A stretch of 64,000 bases of DNA from Tatumella citrea. Its GTDB lineage: Bacteria > Pseudomonadota > Gammaproteobacteria > Enterobacterales > Enterobacteriaceae. Location: contig NZ_CP015579.1 in the NCBI RefSeq assembly GCF_002163585.1, positions 4,241,001-4,305,000 of the forward strand. Direction: 5' to 3'. Shown here one piece after another: positions 49,172 through 58,607 of the stretch (the first letter of the stretch is position 1; each line of letters begins with the position of its first letter). Made by a program: the position numbers and the translations under genes. The notes below the pieces were generated by a model. That model saw only the letters and a program-made list of their open reading frames with translations. It made no database searches and was not told the origin of the DNA.

Positions 49172-50035
49172 ATGATCCGCAGTATGACAGCCTATGCCCG
49201 CCGTGAAGTTAAAGGTGACTGGGGCAGCGCCTCCTGGGAGCTTCGCTCGGTAAATCAGCGCTATCTTGAAACCTATATGCGCCTGCCGGAACAGTTTCGT
49301 AGCCTGGAACCAATGATTCGCGAACGTATCCGCCATCGTCTGACCCGTGGAAAAATTGAATGTGCATTACGTTTTGATGCCAGCCAGGGCGCACAGTCAG
49401 AACTGATTCTTAACGAAGCTCTGGCAAAACAACTGATCCAGTCAGCCAACTGGGTAAAACTGCAGGCTGACGAAGGCAGTATTAATCCTGTTGATATTTT
49501 ACGCTGGCCTGGTGTCATGGCAGCTGCAGAACAGGATCTGGACAACATAAACCAACAGCTGATGGCTGCGCTGGAACAGGCACTGGATGATTTTATCACT
49601 GCCCGCGAAACAGAAGGTCAGGCTTTACAGGCACTGATCGAACAGCGCCTGGAAGGTGTTTCACAGCAAGTCGTTAAAGTACGTGCCCATATGCCAGAAG
49701 TTATGCAATGGCAGCGTGAACGGCTGGTAGCAAAGCTGGAGGAAGCAGAGATCCAGCTGGAAAACAACCGGCTGGAACAGGAACTGGTAATGATGGCACA
49801 ACGTATCGATGTGGCAGAAGAACTGGACCGGTTAGAAGCCCACGTTAAAGAAACCTACAATATCCTGAAGAAAAAAGAGGCTGTCGGACGCCGCCTCGAC
49901 TTTATGATGCAGGAATTTAACCGCGAATCTAACACCCTGGGATCAAAATCCATCAATGCTGATATCACTGCTTCTGCGGTCGAACTGAAAGTATTGATCG
50001 AGCAGATGCGCGAGCAGATTCAGAATATCGAGTAA
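49172..50035 (+). CDS. yicC: YicC family endoribonuclease
   Basis: A 287-residue protein the same length as E. coli YicC and nearly collinear with it: MIRSMTAYARRE start, WELRSVNQRYLETY, RLDFMMQEFNRESNTLGSK and ELKVLIEQMREQIQNIE end. YicC has been described as an RNase acting on the small RNA RyhB. A TATAAT at about 49131 marks a likely promoter. A strong terminator follows. Confidence 0.94.
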   Translation: MIRSMTAYARREVKGDWGSASWELRSVNQRYLETYMRLPEQFRSLEPMIRERIRHRLTRGKIECALRFDASQGAQSELILNEALAKQLIQSANWVKLQADEGSINPVDILRWPGVMAAAEQDLDNINQQLMAALEQALDDFITARETEGQALQALIEQRLEGVSQQVVKVRAHMPEVMQWQRERLVAKLEEAEIQLENNRLEQELVMMAQRIDVAEELDRLEAHVKETYNILKKKEAVGRRLDFMMQEFNRESNTLGSKSINADITASAVELKVLIEQMREQIQNIE

Positions 50036-50070
50036 GCACTCAGGGCAGATTACCCACCAGCATTAAAACC

Positions 50071-50099
50071 AAAAACCCCGCATCGTGACGGGGTTTTTT
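50071..50099 (+). terminator. yicC terminator
   Basis: AAAAACCCCG-CATCGTGA-CGGGGTTTTTT: a GC stem extended by A-U pairs and six T's, 35 bases after yicC. Confidence 0.88.
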
Positions 50100-50149
50100 G
50101 TTATCACGGGCAACTGGTAAGACCCAACAAAGCAGTATGGGTGGAGCGT

Positions 50150-50326
50150 TCACATGGTGTACCCAACACAATTTGGATACACCACTTTGGGTGCAACCTT
50201 ATTCAATTTCCACAATGCTGTATTGCCATTGCCAGTACCGCTGCCATAAGTGGGGGCAAACTTACCGGACGAGTTAAACTTCCCTAACCACAACATCTGA
50301 CAAACCACCGAAACAGTCTCCGGTGA
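50150..50326 (-). pseudogene. Unassigned Gly-rich fragment between yicC and the MarR gene
   Basis: In the 240-bp stretch after the yicC terminator, the minus strand is open from 50326 to a TGA at 50150. It reads as a Gly/Asn/Thr-rich peptide (including GKFAPTYGSGTGNGN and VVYPNCVGYTM). Only an internal ATG at 50296 is available and there is no ribosome binding site. It may be the C-terminal remnant of a lost gene, or chance. I do not recognise the family. Confidence 0.25.
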
Positions 50327-50337
50327 TTACTTTTCAC

Positions 50338-50760
50338 TTATAAATCTTCCAGCAACTGATGTGAAAGCTGACGCAGGGTCGTCAGTTGCTGATCATTCAT
50401 ACTGATAGAACAACGCAGTTGGTTAGGAATATCGCTGATTCGGGTTTGCAATTCTCGTGCTTTATCGGTCAGCAGGGCTTTTTTTACCCGCTCATCTTCC
50501 GGCACGGGTACTCTGTTAAGGTAGCCTTTTGCTTCCAGCTTTTGCACCAGTGGAGTGAGAGTTCCCGAATCAAACAAGGTTTTCTCCCCCAACTCTTTCA
50601 GAGAGATATTATCTTTCTCATACAAAGCCAGCAGCACTACAAACTGCGGGTAGGTCAGATCAAATTCTTTTAGGTACGGCCGGTACTGCCGCATCAAAGC
50701 ATTGGTGACCGAGTACAGAGAGAAACACAGGATATTATCCAGTCTGTTGATTTCATTCAT
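50338..50760 (-). CDS. MarR-family regulator, OhrR-like
   Basis: A 140-residue winged-helix dimer protein. The segment LDNILCFSLYSVTNALMRQYRPYL and FDSGTLTPLVQKLEAKGYL are typical of the OhrR branch, and C12 stands at the position of the reactive cysteine that senses organic hydroperoxides. The ATG at 50760 is preferred over the GTG at 50772. The gene is divergent from an HSL-type hydrolase, with AT-rich palindromes in between, so it most likely represses that gene and itself. No ohr gene is adjacent, which is unusual for OhrR. Confidence 0.8.
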   Translation of the reverse strand: MNEINRLDNILCFSLYSVTNALMRQYRPYLKEFDLTYPQFVVLLALYEKDNISLKELGEKTLFDSGTLTPLVQKLEAKGYLNRVPVPEDERVKKALLTDKARELQTRISDIPNQLRCSISMNDQQLTTLRQLSHQLLEDL

Positions 50761-50790
50761 TTTTAAATCCACTGAGTAAAATTCACTAAA

Positions 50791-50848
50791 ATTATTATAA
50801 ATAATATTTGACTAAAAGAATCTTGTGCGCAAGTATTATATACACAAG
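50791..50848. promoter_or_regulatory. Candidate operators of the MarR-type regulator
   Basis: The divergent gap contains ATTATT-ATA-AATAAT (50791-50805, perfect) and, further on, CTTG-TGCG-CAAG (50822-50833) nested in spaced arms CTTGTG/CACAAG (50822-50827 and 50843-50848). AT-rich palindromes of this size are typical MarR-family sites. Which one is bound is unknown. Confidence 0.45.
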
Positions 50849-50927
50849 GTTAATTGCAAAACCACCTGACTGAGACCAGGTTTTACAATGCATCATTAAC
50901 TATCACTGACTAATAGCGGGCTAAATC

Positions 50928-51935
50928 ATGAAAACTAACTTCGATGTTCTGACTTCTGACGTATTTGCCGCTCAGGCTACTGCCTCTGCCAACCAACCGG
51001 CCCCTACCGCCGGAGTAAAAGCGTTCCTTGATATCCTTAACTCAGGGGATGGTAAACCAATGGAACAAATGACTCCGCAGGAAGCCCGACAGGTACTGAT
51101 TGGTGCTCAGCAAGGTGCTGAATTACCTGCTGCTCAGGTTTCAGAGAAAGTTATCGAAGCTGGCGGCCAGAGTATTACCCTGAAAATAGTCAAACCAGAA
51201 AACACCAGCGGTACTTTGCCAGTGTTTATGTTCTTCCACGGCGGTGGCTGGGTATTAGGTGACTTCCCGACCCACGAACGTCTGATTCGTGACCTGGTTC
51301 GTGAGTCTGGAGCAGCTGCAGTGTATGTTGATTACACACCATCACCAGAAGCACAGTTCCCGGTTGCAATTCATCAGGCATATGCTGCGACTCAATGGGT
51401 TGCAGAGCACGGTGCTGAAATTGGTGTTGATGGTAGCCGTCTGGCACTGGCTGGTAACAGTGTTGGTGGCAATATGGTCGCGGCAGTGGCACTGCAGGCA
51501 AAACAGCTTTCAGGCCCTGCTATTCGCTTTAATGTCATGCTTTGGCCGGTGACTAATGCTGCTTTCGATAATGCCTCATACCAGCAATATGAGAATGGGC
51601 ATTTCCTGACCAGAAATATGATGAAATGGTTCTGGGATAATTACACCACCAGCACCGCTGACCGTAACAGTATCCTGGCCTCACCTTTACGTGCCAGCAG
51701 CGAGCAACTGCAAGGTTTTCCGCCAACACTGATTCAGACTGCAGAACTGGATGTACTGCGTGATGAAGGAGAGGCATTTGGCCGCCATCTGGATGCTGCA
51801 GGCATACCAGTGACAGTCACCCGTTATAACGGTCTGATTCATGATTACGGATTACTTAACCCGTTAAGCCACGAACCAGCAGTAATAACAGCACTGGCTG
51901 AAGCCGGAGCAGAATTACGCCGCCATTTGAAATAA
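50928..51935 (+). CDS. HSL-family alpha/beta hydrolase (esterase)
   Basis: A 335-residue hydrolase of the hormone-sensitive-lipase type. The oxyanion-hole motif H104-GGGW, nucleophile elbow G-N-S178-V-G-G (usual form GDSAGG), acid D275 in DVLRDEG and base H305 in LIHDYGLL are all present. There is no signal peptide, so it is cytoplasmic. The N-terminal cap (about 1-95) is as long as in carboxylesterases of this family. Divergent control by the OhrR-like regulator suggests induction by peroxides or aromatic/lipid ligands; the natural ester is unknown. Confidence 0.85.
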   Translation: MKTNFDVLTSDVFAAQATASANQPAPTAGVKAFLDILNSGDGKPMEQMTPQEARQVLIGAQQGAELPAAQVSEKVIEAGGQSITLKIVKPENTSGTLPVFMFFHGGGWVLGDFPTHERLIRDLVRESGAAAVYVDYTPSPEAQFPVAIHQAYAATQWVAEHGAEIGVDGSRLALAGNSVGGNMVAAVALQAKQLSGPAIRFNVMLWPVTNAAFDNASYQQYENGHFLTRNMMKWFWDNYTTSTADRNSILASPLRASSEQLQGFPPTLIQTAELDVLRDEGEAFGRHLDAAGIPVTVTRYNGLIHDYGLLNPLSHEPAVITALAEAGAELRRHLK

Positions 51936-51949
51936 CGCGACCTGTAATG

Positions 51950-51979
51950 AAAAACAGCCCTGTCAGGGCTGTTTTTTTT
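51950..51979. terminator. Bidirectional terminator of hydrolase and polA
   Basis: ACAGCCC-TGTCA-GGGCTGT with eight T's rightward and a run of A's (T's leftward) on the other side, between the convergent hydrolase gene and polA. Confidence 0.85.
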
Positions 51980-51988
51980 ACGGCATTT

Positions 51989-54781
51989 TTAGTGAGCCTG
52001 TTCCCAGTTATCCCCGATACCGACTTCAACCAGCAGAGGAACATCCAGCTTCAGACTGCTTTCCATAATATCGCGAATCGCTTTTGTCGCTGTGTCCACT
52101 AATCCTTCATCCACTTCAAACACCAGTTCATCGTGAACCTGCATTATCATTTTAATCTTTTTCGGATCCTGCTGGCTAAGCCACTGGTCAACGCCAATCA
52201 TCGCTCTTTTAATGATATCTGCTGCCGTTCCCTGCATCGGGGCATTGATTGCCGCACGTTCTGCAGCCTTGCGTCGGATAGCATTGCCTGAGGTAATATC
52301 CGGCAGATATAAACGGCGCCCTTCCAGGGTTTCAACATAGCCTTTTTCAGCGGCAGACTGACGGGTACTTTCCATGTAACGCAGAACTCCCGGATAACGT
52401 TCGAAATACAAATCCATGTATTTTTTAGCCTCACCAGGTGCAATATTCAGTTGCCGTGACAAACCAAACGAACTCATTCCATAAATCAGTCCGAAGTTGA
52501 TGGCTTTTGCACTGCGTCGTTGTTCAGCACTGACTTTTTCAGCAGGAATACCAAATACCTCACCGGCAGTAGCTTTATGAATATCTTCACCGTGAGCAAA
52601 GGCTTTCAATAATCCGGCATCCTGAGATAAATGAGCCATAATCCGCAGTTCGATTTGCGAGTAGTCCGCAGCCAGAATGCGTTGCCCTTTAGAGGCAATA
52701 AAAGCATGACGGATACGACGCCCTTCTTCATTACGGACCGGAATATTTTGCAGATTAGGATCCGTAGAAGAGAGCCGCCCGGTGGCCGTTACAGCCTGGT
52801 GATAAGAGGTATGAACTCGCCCGGTTAACGGATTAATCATCTGTGGCAGTTTATCGGTATAGGTCGATTTCAATTTTGACAGGCCTCGATGCTCAAGGAT
52901 CACCTTCGGTAACGGGTGGTCCAGTGCCAGCTCAGCCAGAACTTCTTCACTGGTTGAAGGTGCTCCGCCCGGCGTTTTCTTCGTCGGTTTTATCCCCTGC
53001 TTTTCAAACAAAATTGTCTGCAACTGCTTCGGTGAAGAAAGATTAAAAGGTTCACCTGCCAGTTCATGGGCTTTCTGTTCCAGTTCGTTAAGCCGCACAC
53101 TCAGTTGCTGAGAGTGTTCTGCCAGCATCGCGGGGTCAATTAACACACCATTACGTTCAACGCGGGAAAGTACCGGCACCAGCGGGATTTCAATCTCCTG
53201 AAATACTTTTAGTGGTCCGGCTTCTTTTTCCAGTAAAGGCCAGAATTTCAGATGCAACTGCAGAGTCACATCGGCATCTTCTGCTGCATACGGGCTGGCT
53301 TGTTCCATAGCGATCTGATTGAATGTCAGCTGCTTTTTACCTTTCCCGGCAATATCTTCAAAGGTAATTGTTTTATGGTTCAGCCAACGTTGTGCCAGGC
53401 TATCCATATCATGTTTACCCGCCACACTGTTCAGAATATAAGATTCCAGCATGGTATCGAAACGGATCCCCCGCAGTTCGATATCGTAGTTTTTCAGAAC
53501 ACCACGATCATATTTCAGATTCTGCCCCACTTTACTGCGACTTTCGTCTTCGAGCAGTGGTTTCAGTCGCTGCAGAACCTGCTCCCTGTTAAGCTGTGCC
53601 GGCGCATCCAGATAATCATGTGCCACCGGCAAATAAGCCGCATCCCCTGGTGCCACGGCAAACGAAAGCCCGACAATATTGGCAGACAAGGTATCGAGTG
53701 AGTCAGTTTCAAGATCAAAAGCAAAAACTTCACTGCCGGACAGCTTTTCCAGCCATTGATCAAATGTCTGTTCATCAAGAATGGTGACGTAATTATCCGC
53801 AGACAGAGTTGCCTCTGCCGGTCCGGTCGCGGCGGTGTCAGGTTCAGCGATAACCTGGCTGGTTTCGCGTTTCACTGGTTTTTTATCATCTAACCACCGG
53901 CCATCTTCAACTTCAGTGATCCAGCGTTTAAACTCATATCGACTAAACAGGCTTAACAGCTCGTCGCTGTCTGGCGCATTAACCTGTAACTGTTCACAGC
54001 TCTGTTCCAGTTCAACATCGGTTTTAATGGTTGCCAGTTGATACGATAAAAATGCCAGTTCTTTATTTTCTTCAAGTTTACCGGCCATAGTTTTGGCACC
54101 ACGGAATGACAACGTAGCGACTTTTTCCAGATTCTCATAAATAGTCGCCATACTCCCCAGACCTTGTAACAGTGCCTGTGCCGTTTTTTCGCCTACGCCG
54201 GGAACCCCGGGAATATTGTCCGAGGAGTCTCCCATCAGTGCCAGATAATCGATGATCAGTTCCGGAGGAATACCATATTTTTCCTCAACTTCTGATGGCC
54301 CGAGGATAGTATTGTTCATGGTATTGATCAGGGTGATGTTAGGCGTCACCAGCTGAGCCATGTCTTTATCTCCGGTACTGATCAGTACCGGACGCCCCTG
54401 TTTATCGGCATCCCGTGCCAGAGTACCGATAACATCATCCGCTTCGACTCCGGAAATCACCAGTACCGGCCAACCCATGGCCTTGACCATCTGATGAAGT
54501 GGTTCTATTTGTGAACGCAAATCATCAGGCATCGGTGGCCGGTGGGATTTATAGTCTTCAAACAGCTCATCACGAAATGTTTTACCTTTGGCGTCAAAAA
54601 CCACTGCAGCATGGCTCGGTTTGTACTGAAGCAACAGGCTTTTCAGCATGTTCAGAACACCGTACATTGCCCCCGTTGGTTCACCGGCACTGTTAGTCAG
54701 CGGAGGGAATGCGTGGTACGCACGATAGAGATAAGAGGAACCGTCTACCAGAATTAGGGGGTTTTCTGCAATTTGCGCCAT
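51989..54781 (-). CDS. polA: DNA polymerase I
   Basis: PolA removes RNA primers and fills gaps in replication and repair. The 930-residue protein (E. coli 928) has all three domains. The 5'-3' nuclease (about 1-290: [31 protein letters not shown]) comes first. The 3'-5' proofreading domain (about 325-520, [12 protein letters not shown]) follows. The polymerase domain (about 520-930) carries motif A DYSQIELR and motif [12 protein letters not shown]. No frameshift is seen. Upstream, dsbA follows directly; the yihF/yihG genes of E. coli are missing. Confidence 0.97.
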   Translation of the reverse strand: MAQIAENPLILVDGSSYLYRAYHAFPPLTNSAGEPTGAMYGVLNMLKSLLLQYKPSHAAVVFDAKGKTFRDELFEDYKSHRPPMPDDLRSQIEPLHQMVKAMGWPVLVISGVEADDVIGTLARDADKQGRPVLISTGDKDMAQLVTPNITLINTMNNTILGPSEVEEKYGIPPELIIDYLALMGDSSDNIPGVPGVGEKTAQALLQGLGSMATIYENLEKVATLSFRGAKTMAGKLEENKELAFLSYQLATIKTDVELEQSCEQLQVNAPDSDELLSLFSRYEFKRWITEVEDGRWLDDKKPVKRETSQVIAEPDTAATGPAEATLSADNYVTILDEQTFDQWLEKLSGSEVFAFDLETDSLDTLSANIVGLSFAVAPGDAAYLPVAHDYLDAPAQLNREQVLQRLKPLLEDESRSKVGQNLKYDRGVLKNYDIELRGIRFDTMLESYILNSVAGKHDMDSLAQRWLNHKTITFEDIAGKGKKQLTFNQIAMEQASPYAAEDADVTLQLHLKFWPLLEKEAGPLKVFQEIEIPLVPVLSRVERNGVLIDPAMLAEHSQQLSVRLNELEQKAHELAGEPFNLSSPKQLQTILFEKQGIKPTKKTPGGAPSTSEEVLAELALDHPLPKVILEHRGLSKLKSTYTDKLPQMINPLTGRVHTSYHQAVTATGRLSSTDPNLQNIPVRNEEGRRIRHAFIASKGQRILAADYSQIELRIMAHLSQDAGLLKAFAHGEDIHKATAGEVFGIPAEKVSAEQRRSAKAINFGLIYGMSSFGLSRQLNIAPGEAKKYMDLYFERYPGVLRYMESTRQSAAEKGYVETLEGRRLYLPDITSGNAIRRKAAERAAINAPMQGTAADIIKRAMIGVDQWLSQQDPKKIKMIMQVHDELVFEVDEGLVDTATKAIRDIMESSLKLDVPLLVEVGIGDNWEQAH

Positions 54782-55099
54782 AAGTTGCGATTTCTTCTGT
54801 TGCTGTTGGTGATGGCTAAGGATGCCACATCGGGAACAGAAATGTTGAACCGAAGCGCGCTACTGCGTCAAAAAATCCTGTTTATCGGTAATGATCACAC
54901 TGATCTTTCTGTGGATAAGTTTGTGCGTAATTTTATATTCAGATCTTTGTCGTTAACATCAGTATATGAAAAAGTGATTAAAAATAATATAAATCAGATA
55001 GATATATGGTTAATTTGTAGATCTAAGCTGTTGGTGTGATTTTTATATTTTGTGGATATTAGTAATTTATATGGTTAACCGCAGCACAAAGTCCGGACC
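54782..55099. other. AT-rich polA-dsbA spacer with DnaA box and GATC sites
   Basis: This 318-bp gap has no convincing gene. It contains a perfect DnaA box (TGTGGATAA at 54910-54918, reverse of TTATCCACA), a one-mismatch box (TGTGGATAT at 55051-55059), four GATC sites (54893, 54902, 54942, 55020) and a very AT-rich stretch between. It presumably also carries the polA promoter on the minus strand. The oriC-like composition is noted, but no origin is claimed, since the flanking genes are not those of oriC. Confidence 0.5.
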
Positions 55100-55124
55100 A
55101 AAAAAAACGCCGCTAATGCGGCGT
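55100..55124 (-). terminator. dsbA terminator
   Basis: On the minus strand ACGCCGC-ATTA-GCGGCGT runs into eight T's, 20 bases after the dsbA stop: a canonical terminator. Confidence 0.9.
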
Positions 55125-55143
55125 TCTTTTATTTAGCGTTAGC

Positions 55144-55770
55144 TTATTTTGAAATCAGATACTTCACAACGTTGACATAATCAGCAACGAAGTTATTCAT
55201 TGAACTGGTATCCAGTCCGGCGTTATTTACCAGATACTTACCATTAACGAATACAGAAGGCACGCCATTGATGTTGAAATCAGTCGCAGCTTTTTCCTGC
55301 TCACTGACCAGAGCTTTCACAGCAAAGCTGTTCCATGCTGCGTCATATTCTTCTGAAGTAATACCTGATGCTTTCAGGAAAGCAGCTTTCAGAGAAGCCT
55401 GATCGGTAATAGTCTGGGATTTCTGAATACCATCAAAAATAGGATCAACGACTTTACCTTCAACACCTAATGCCATCGCCACAGCCCAGGCATGAGTAAC
55501 AACAGGAGCGAAGTCACCACCCAGGAAATCAACATGATAACGGGTCAGTTTAACACCCTGTGGCAGCCCGTCTTCCAGAGCCTGGTTAATCCGGTACGTA
55601 CGCTCAAAATCGTAGCAGTGCGGGCAGAAGAAAGAGAAGAACTCAACCACTTTCGGTGCGCCCGGGATGGCTTTATCCAGGGTGGTATATTGTTTTCCAT
55701 CGGAGAATGTTGCTGCTGAAACACTAAATGCCAGCATGAAACCAACTAACGCGAGCCAGATCTTTTTCAT
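55144..55770 (-). CDS. dsbA: Periplasmic thiol:disulfide oxidoreductase DsbA
   Basis: DsbA oxidises cysteine pairs of exported proteins and is reoxidised by DsbB. The 208-residue precursor (as E. coli) has a signal peptide ending VSA (19), the active site C49-P-H-C52 in a thioredoxin fold, and the cis-proline in GVPSVFVNGKYLV. It follows srkA by 26 bases. In E. coli the srkA-dsbA unit is Cpx-regulated. Its substrates would include the pilins and chaperone-usher parts encoded in this window. Confidence 0.97.
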   Translation of the reverse strand: MKKIWLALVGFMLAFSVSAATFSDGKQYTTLDKAIPGAPKVVEFFSFFCPHCYDFERTYRINQALEDGLPQGVKLTRYHVDFLGGDFAPVVTHAWAVAMALGVEGKVVDPIFDGIQKSQTITDQASLKAAFLKASGITSEEYDAAWNSFAVKALVSEQEKAATDFNINGVPSVFVNGKYLVNNAGLDTSSMNNFVADYVNVVKYLISK

Positions 55771-55796
55771 TTTTTAAACTACTCCAGGTAACATCA

Positions 55797-56783
55797 TCAA
55801 AATTGAGGAGATAAAGGCTGTATCGGCTGATGAAGTATTTTCTCCTGTTCGGAAAAAATAACCACCTGACGGCGCCAAAAATCCTCATCGGTAATCCAGG
55901 GAAAGGCCAACGGAAACGCAGGGTCCTGCCAACGTTTCAGAATCCACGATAAATAATAAACCATGCGCATCGCACGTAAAGGTTCAATCAGTATCAATTC
56001 GTTAACATCAAAGTCGCTGAATTCAGAATAAGCTTCCAGCAATATATCCCACTGAATGCGTTGTTCCTGCAGATCACCGTTCACCAGCATCCATAAATCC
56101 TGCACAGCTGGCCCGTTACGGGCATCATCCAGATCAACAAAAAACGGGCCGTCACGCCACAGAATATTTCCCGGATGGCAGTCACCGTGCAGCCGCAACG
56201 ATTGCCAGTTATGGTGCCAGAGTTGCCGTAAGGTAGAACCCAGCTTATCCAGCACTACGAGTAAATTATCTTTTACAGCAGAGGGAATTAATGAGGAGCC
56301 CGCAATGATTTCCCGTGGTTCGGTGAAATACTCTGTCAGGCCGAGAGTTGGGCGGTGAGAAAACAGAGCTTTTTTACCGGTCTGGTGTAAACGCCCGAGG
56401 CAACGGCCAACAGCTTCCAGCTGATCGTAGTTATCGGTTTCATACTGTCGGCCACCTAAACTTGGGAACACAGCAAACCAGAACCCGCCCGATTGATGTA
56501 ACGTCTTCCCCTGTAATACCAGAGGGGCGGCCACCGGTACATCATCGGCATCCAGTTCAACAGTAAACTGGTGTTCTTCCAGTAACTGCAGTTCTGTCCA
56601 GCGCTGCGGGCGATAAAACTTGGCCACATAACGTCGCTTATCTTCATCACTGAACTGCCAGACACGGTTTTCATAACTGTTTAGTGCAGTCAGTCCTGAA
56701 TCTACACGAATACCCGTGTCCCATAGCACATCCAGTATCTTCTCCGGATCGAGCGTTTTAAAATTAAAAGCTGCATCGCTCAT
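55797..56783 (-). CDS. srkA: Stress-response kinase SrkA (YihE)
   Basis: A 328-residue protein kinase of the aminoglycoside-phosphotransferase fold, same length as E. coli SrkA, which counteracts stress-induced death pathways and is Cpx-controlled. The catalytic loop RLHGDCHPGNILW and the metal site FFVDLDDARNG are present. A likely -10 TATAAT lies on the minus strand at 56826-56831, just behind yihD. Distance to dsbA suggests cotranscription. Confidence 0.94.
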   Translation of the reverse strand: MSDAAFNFKTLDPEKILDVLWDTGIRVDSGLTALNSYENRVWQFSDEDKRRYVAKFYRPQRWTELQLLEEHQFTVELDADDVPVAAPLVLQGKTLHQSGGFWFAVFPSLGGRQYETDNYDQLEAVGRCLGRLHQTGKKALFSHRPTLGLTEYFTEPREIIAGSSLIPSAVKDNLLVVLDKLGSTLRQLWHHNWQSLRLHGDCHPGNILWRDGPFFVDLDDARNGPAVQDLWMLVNGDLQEQRIQWDILLEAYSEFSDFDVNELILIEPLRAMRMVYYLSWILKRWQDPAFPLAFPWITDEDFWRRQVVIFSEQEKILHQPIQPLSPQF

Positions 56784-56839
56784 AGATAGCCATATCGTTG
56801 TCTTGGTTACTGTGCCAAGAATAGCATTATATTGCGGTT

Positions 56840-57109
56840 TTAGTCTTTAATTACCCCCCTGGCTTTCAGAATCGCGGTTTTAAAATCGTCTTCATAATCT
56901 TTTTTCAGGCCAGGAATGGCAGATTGTTTGTCAGAGCCACGAAGTTTCAGATGATAAATAAGTACATCATCAGGCAGAGATGAAAGTTCGCCATTAAAAC
57001 CAGTTTCTTCGGCCAGTTGCCGGAGAAACTGCAACAAATTAAGGTCAGGCTGCTGCTTCCAGGCAGGTAACAACAGCTCCAGCAATTCAGTCAAACGTTT
57101 ATCTTGCAT
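56840..57109 (-). CDS. yihD: DUF1040 protein YihD
   Basis: From the ATG at 57109 the protein has 89 residues, as E. coli YihD, with [32 protein letters not shown] and [15 protein letters not shown]. Function is unknown. The GGGAG ribosome binding site survives, but 19 bases upstream of the start an IS4-type element begins, which has separated the gene from its original promoter. Longer in-frame starts up to 57157 read into the IS and are artefacts. Confidence 0.9.
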   Translation of the reverse strand: MQDKRLTELLELLLPAWKQQPDLNLLQFLRQLAEETGFNGELSSLPDDVLIYHLKLRGSDKQSAIPGLKKDYEDDFKTAILKARGVIKD

Positions 57110-57118
57110 AAGTAAACT

Positions 57119-57128
57119 CCCTGCGGGG
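57119..57128. repeat. Target site duplication, left copy
   Basis: CCCTGCGGGG directly abuts the left end of the IS4-type element. The identical 10 bases abut its right end (58544-58553). Confidence 0.9.
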
Positions 57129-58543
57129 TAATGCCGGTCACTTAAGGTGACCGGCATTGTTTTTAAAGGGATATTTCGACCTTTTCTCCCTCACTTCTCT
57201 CACATATTCCCGTTCTCGTCGTGGTGGCAGTTTCAGCATCCCGGCATTACTGTAAAAGTGTTTAAGGTGACCCGGGATGGCTCCCGGTGAAGCCCACGGC
57301 AGACCGATCAGTAGCCGTAATATCTCTGATACTGCACCGCTGAAGCTCAACTGGTAAGGCAGGTAATTTCCTTTCAGGCTGAACGCCATTTTAATCATCT
57401 GGTAACGCACCAGGTTATACGTCAGCAGTATTCCCCATAGCTCCTGCTTCACCAGATCGGGCAACCGGCTTCTCAGCGTCCAGCGGTTTCCCAGTAAAAA
57501 CTGCTTTGCCTCACGATATCCCAGCTCGATTTCCCAGCGATGCTTATAAAGTTCTGCCACGTCAGTCGCCGGATAACGCATCGCATCTGTCATGGAAGTG
57601 ACTACCTGCCGTTCCGTCCCGTTCACTTTCCGCCTGATTAGCCTCACTATGAGTTCTTCCGGCAGGCCTTTCCATTGCTTTCTGGCCTGAGGCGTGGTTT
57701 TCAGTCGTATCAGTTCGTCCTGCCTGCCGAGCTTTCGTACCACTTCATACTGAGTGTTCTTTTTCAGCGGCGTTAGCCAGTGGCGATTTTCACCTGCATT
57801 ATGCCAGTCATGTAACAACCCTAAAGAGTAAAAGCCCTTATCAAACAGCGTAATACTGTTATCCGGTGCATTTTCTGCCAGCTGAGCGGCCAGCCGCATT
57901 TCGTTGATATCGTAGCGACCTGACACACTTGCACGCAGCAGATGGCTGCTGAGTTCCATCAGACACACCATACGAACCTGAGGATAACCGCGTTCACCAT
58001 GCTGATTAGATGCTTTGCCGAAGGCCTCTGCATTTTCAGGAGTGTCCTGGGTATGCCAGACAACGCCATCAACAGCATTAAGCGTCAACCCGTGCCAGAG
58101 GGGATGTCTGGCTTCTTCGTGCCAGTGTTGTTGAGTGAGATCAAACAGGACCCGGATGGCATCTTCGCCCAGTGTTTTTCGGCGGGCAATCACAGAGCTG
58201 GGTGCGGTAAATGACCGTCCGGTCCGGTCAACAATATCCATCAAATTCACGATATGGCTCATGGGCTTATTGTTGAATATGGCCATACCGATAACCAGCC
58301 AGACCATCGACTCAAGGGGAAGTTTACGCTTACGCAGCGTGACGGTATCAGTGAGGGAAAACGCCTGTCGGATGAGGTCAGGAGAGAGCAGGTCAGAGAG
58401 GCTCTGTACTTCTTCGGGAGCAGTGAGATTAATAATGCCGAGAGCTTGCGAAAGTTCCATTTAAAAAGGGTCTATGTCTGCACATGAACCCTTTTTACAC
58501 CAACCACCGGATCGGTCAAATGATCCTTAAACGATCGGCATTA
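57129..58543 (-). mobile_element. Complete IS4-family insertion sequence, 1415 bp
   Basis: Imperfect terminal inverted repeats begin TAATGCCGGTCACTTAAG (left) and, in reverse complement, TAATGCCGATCGTTTAAG (right), differing at three positions and matching the known ends of E. coli IS4. The element is flanked by an exact 10-bp target duplication and carries one intact transposase gene on the minus strand. The left end also forms a 12-bp perfect hairpin (57130-57141 with 57147-57158) followed by T's on the plus strand, which could block impinging transcription. All marks suggest a recent, potentially active insertion. Confidence 0.95.
57138..58460 (-). CDS. IS4-family transposase
   Basis: A 440-residue DDE transposase close to E. 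coli IS4 InsG (442). The first aspartate lies in [13 protein letters not shown], the second in [14 protein letters not shown]. The IS4 hallmark Y-x2-R-x3-E-x6-K is in [15 protein letters not shown]. An N-terminal DDE_Tnp_IS4 accessory segment is present. The frame is intact, and its stop lies inside the left inverted repeat. It reads toward yihD, 28 bases away, and could drive it by read-through. Confidence 0.95.
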   Translation of the reverse strand: MELSQALGIINLTAPEEVQSLSDLLSPDLIRQAFSLTDTVTLRKRKLPLESMVWLVIGMAIFNNKPMSHIVNLMDIVDRTGRSFTAPSSVIARRKTLGEDAIRVLFDLTQQHWHEEARHPLWHGLTLNAVDGVVWHTQDTPENAEAFGKASNQHGERGYPQVRMVCLMELSSHLLRASVSGRYDINEMRLAAQLAENAPDNSITLFDKGFYSLGLLHDWHNAGENRHWLTPLKKNTQYEVVRKLGRQDELIRLKTTPQARKQWKGLPEELIVRLIRRKVNGTERQVVTSMTDAMRYPATDVAELYKHRWEIELGYREAKQFLLGNRWTLRSRLPDLVKQELWGILLTYNLVRYQMIKMAFSLKGNYLPYQLSFSGAVSEILRLLIGLPWASPGAIPGHLKHFYSNAGMLKLPPRREREYVREVREKRSKYPFKNNAGHLK

Positions 58544-58553
58544 CCCTGCGGGG
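58544..58553. repeat. Target site duplication, right copy
   Basis: CCCTGCGGGG, identical to 57119-57128. Removing the IS and one copy restores a continuous yihD-mobA intergenic region of about 80 bases. Confidence 0.9.
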
Positions 58554-58607
58554 TTATAATTAACCAGTAAAATATCAGGGTTATGACCACAATAAAAGCG
58601 AGGTTAT

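Noticed and set aside
54773..55039. An 88-codon rightward frame starting with a hydrophobic segment, between polA and dsbA
   Set aside because: It overlaps the polA start on the other strand, has no ribosome binding site, and its later part is simply AT-rich spacer with regulatory-type motifs; no recognisable family.
54782..55099. A chromosomal replication origin
   Set aside because: One perfect DnaA box and four GATC sites are too few, and the oriC neighbours mnmG and mioC are absent; kept only as a regulatory curiosity.
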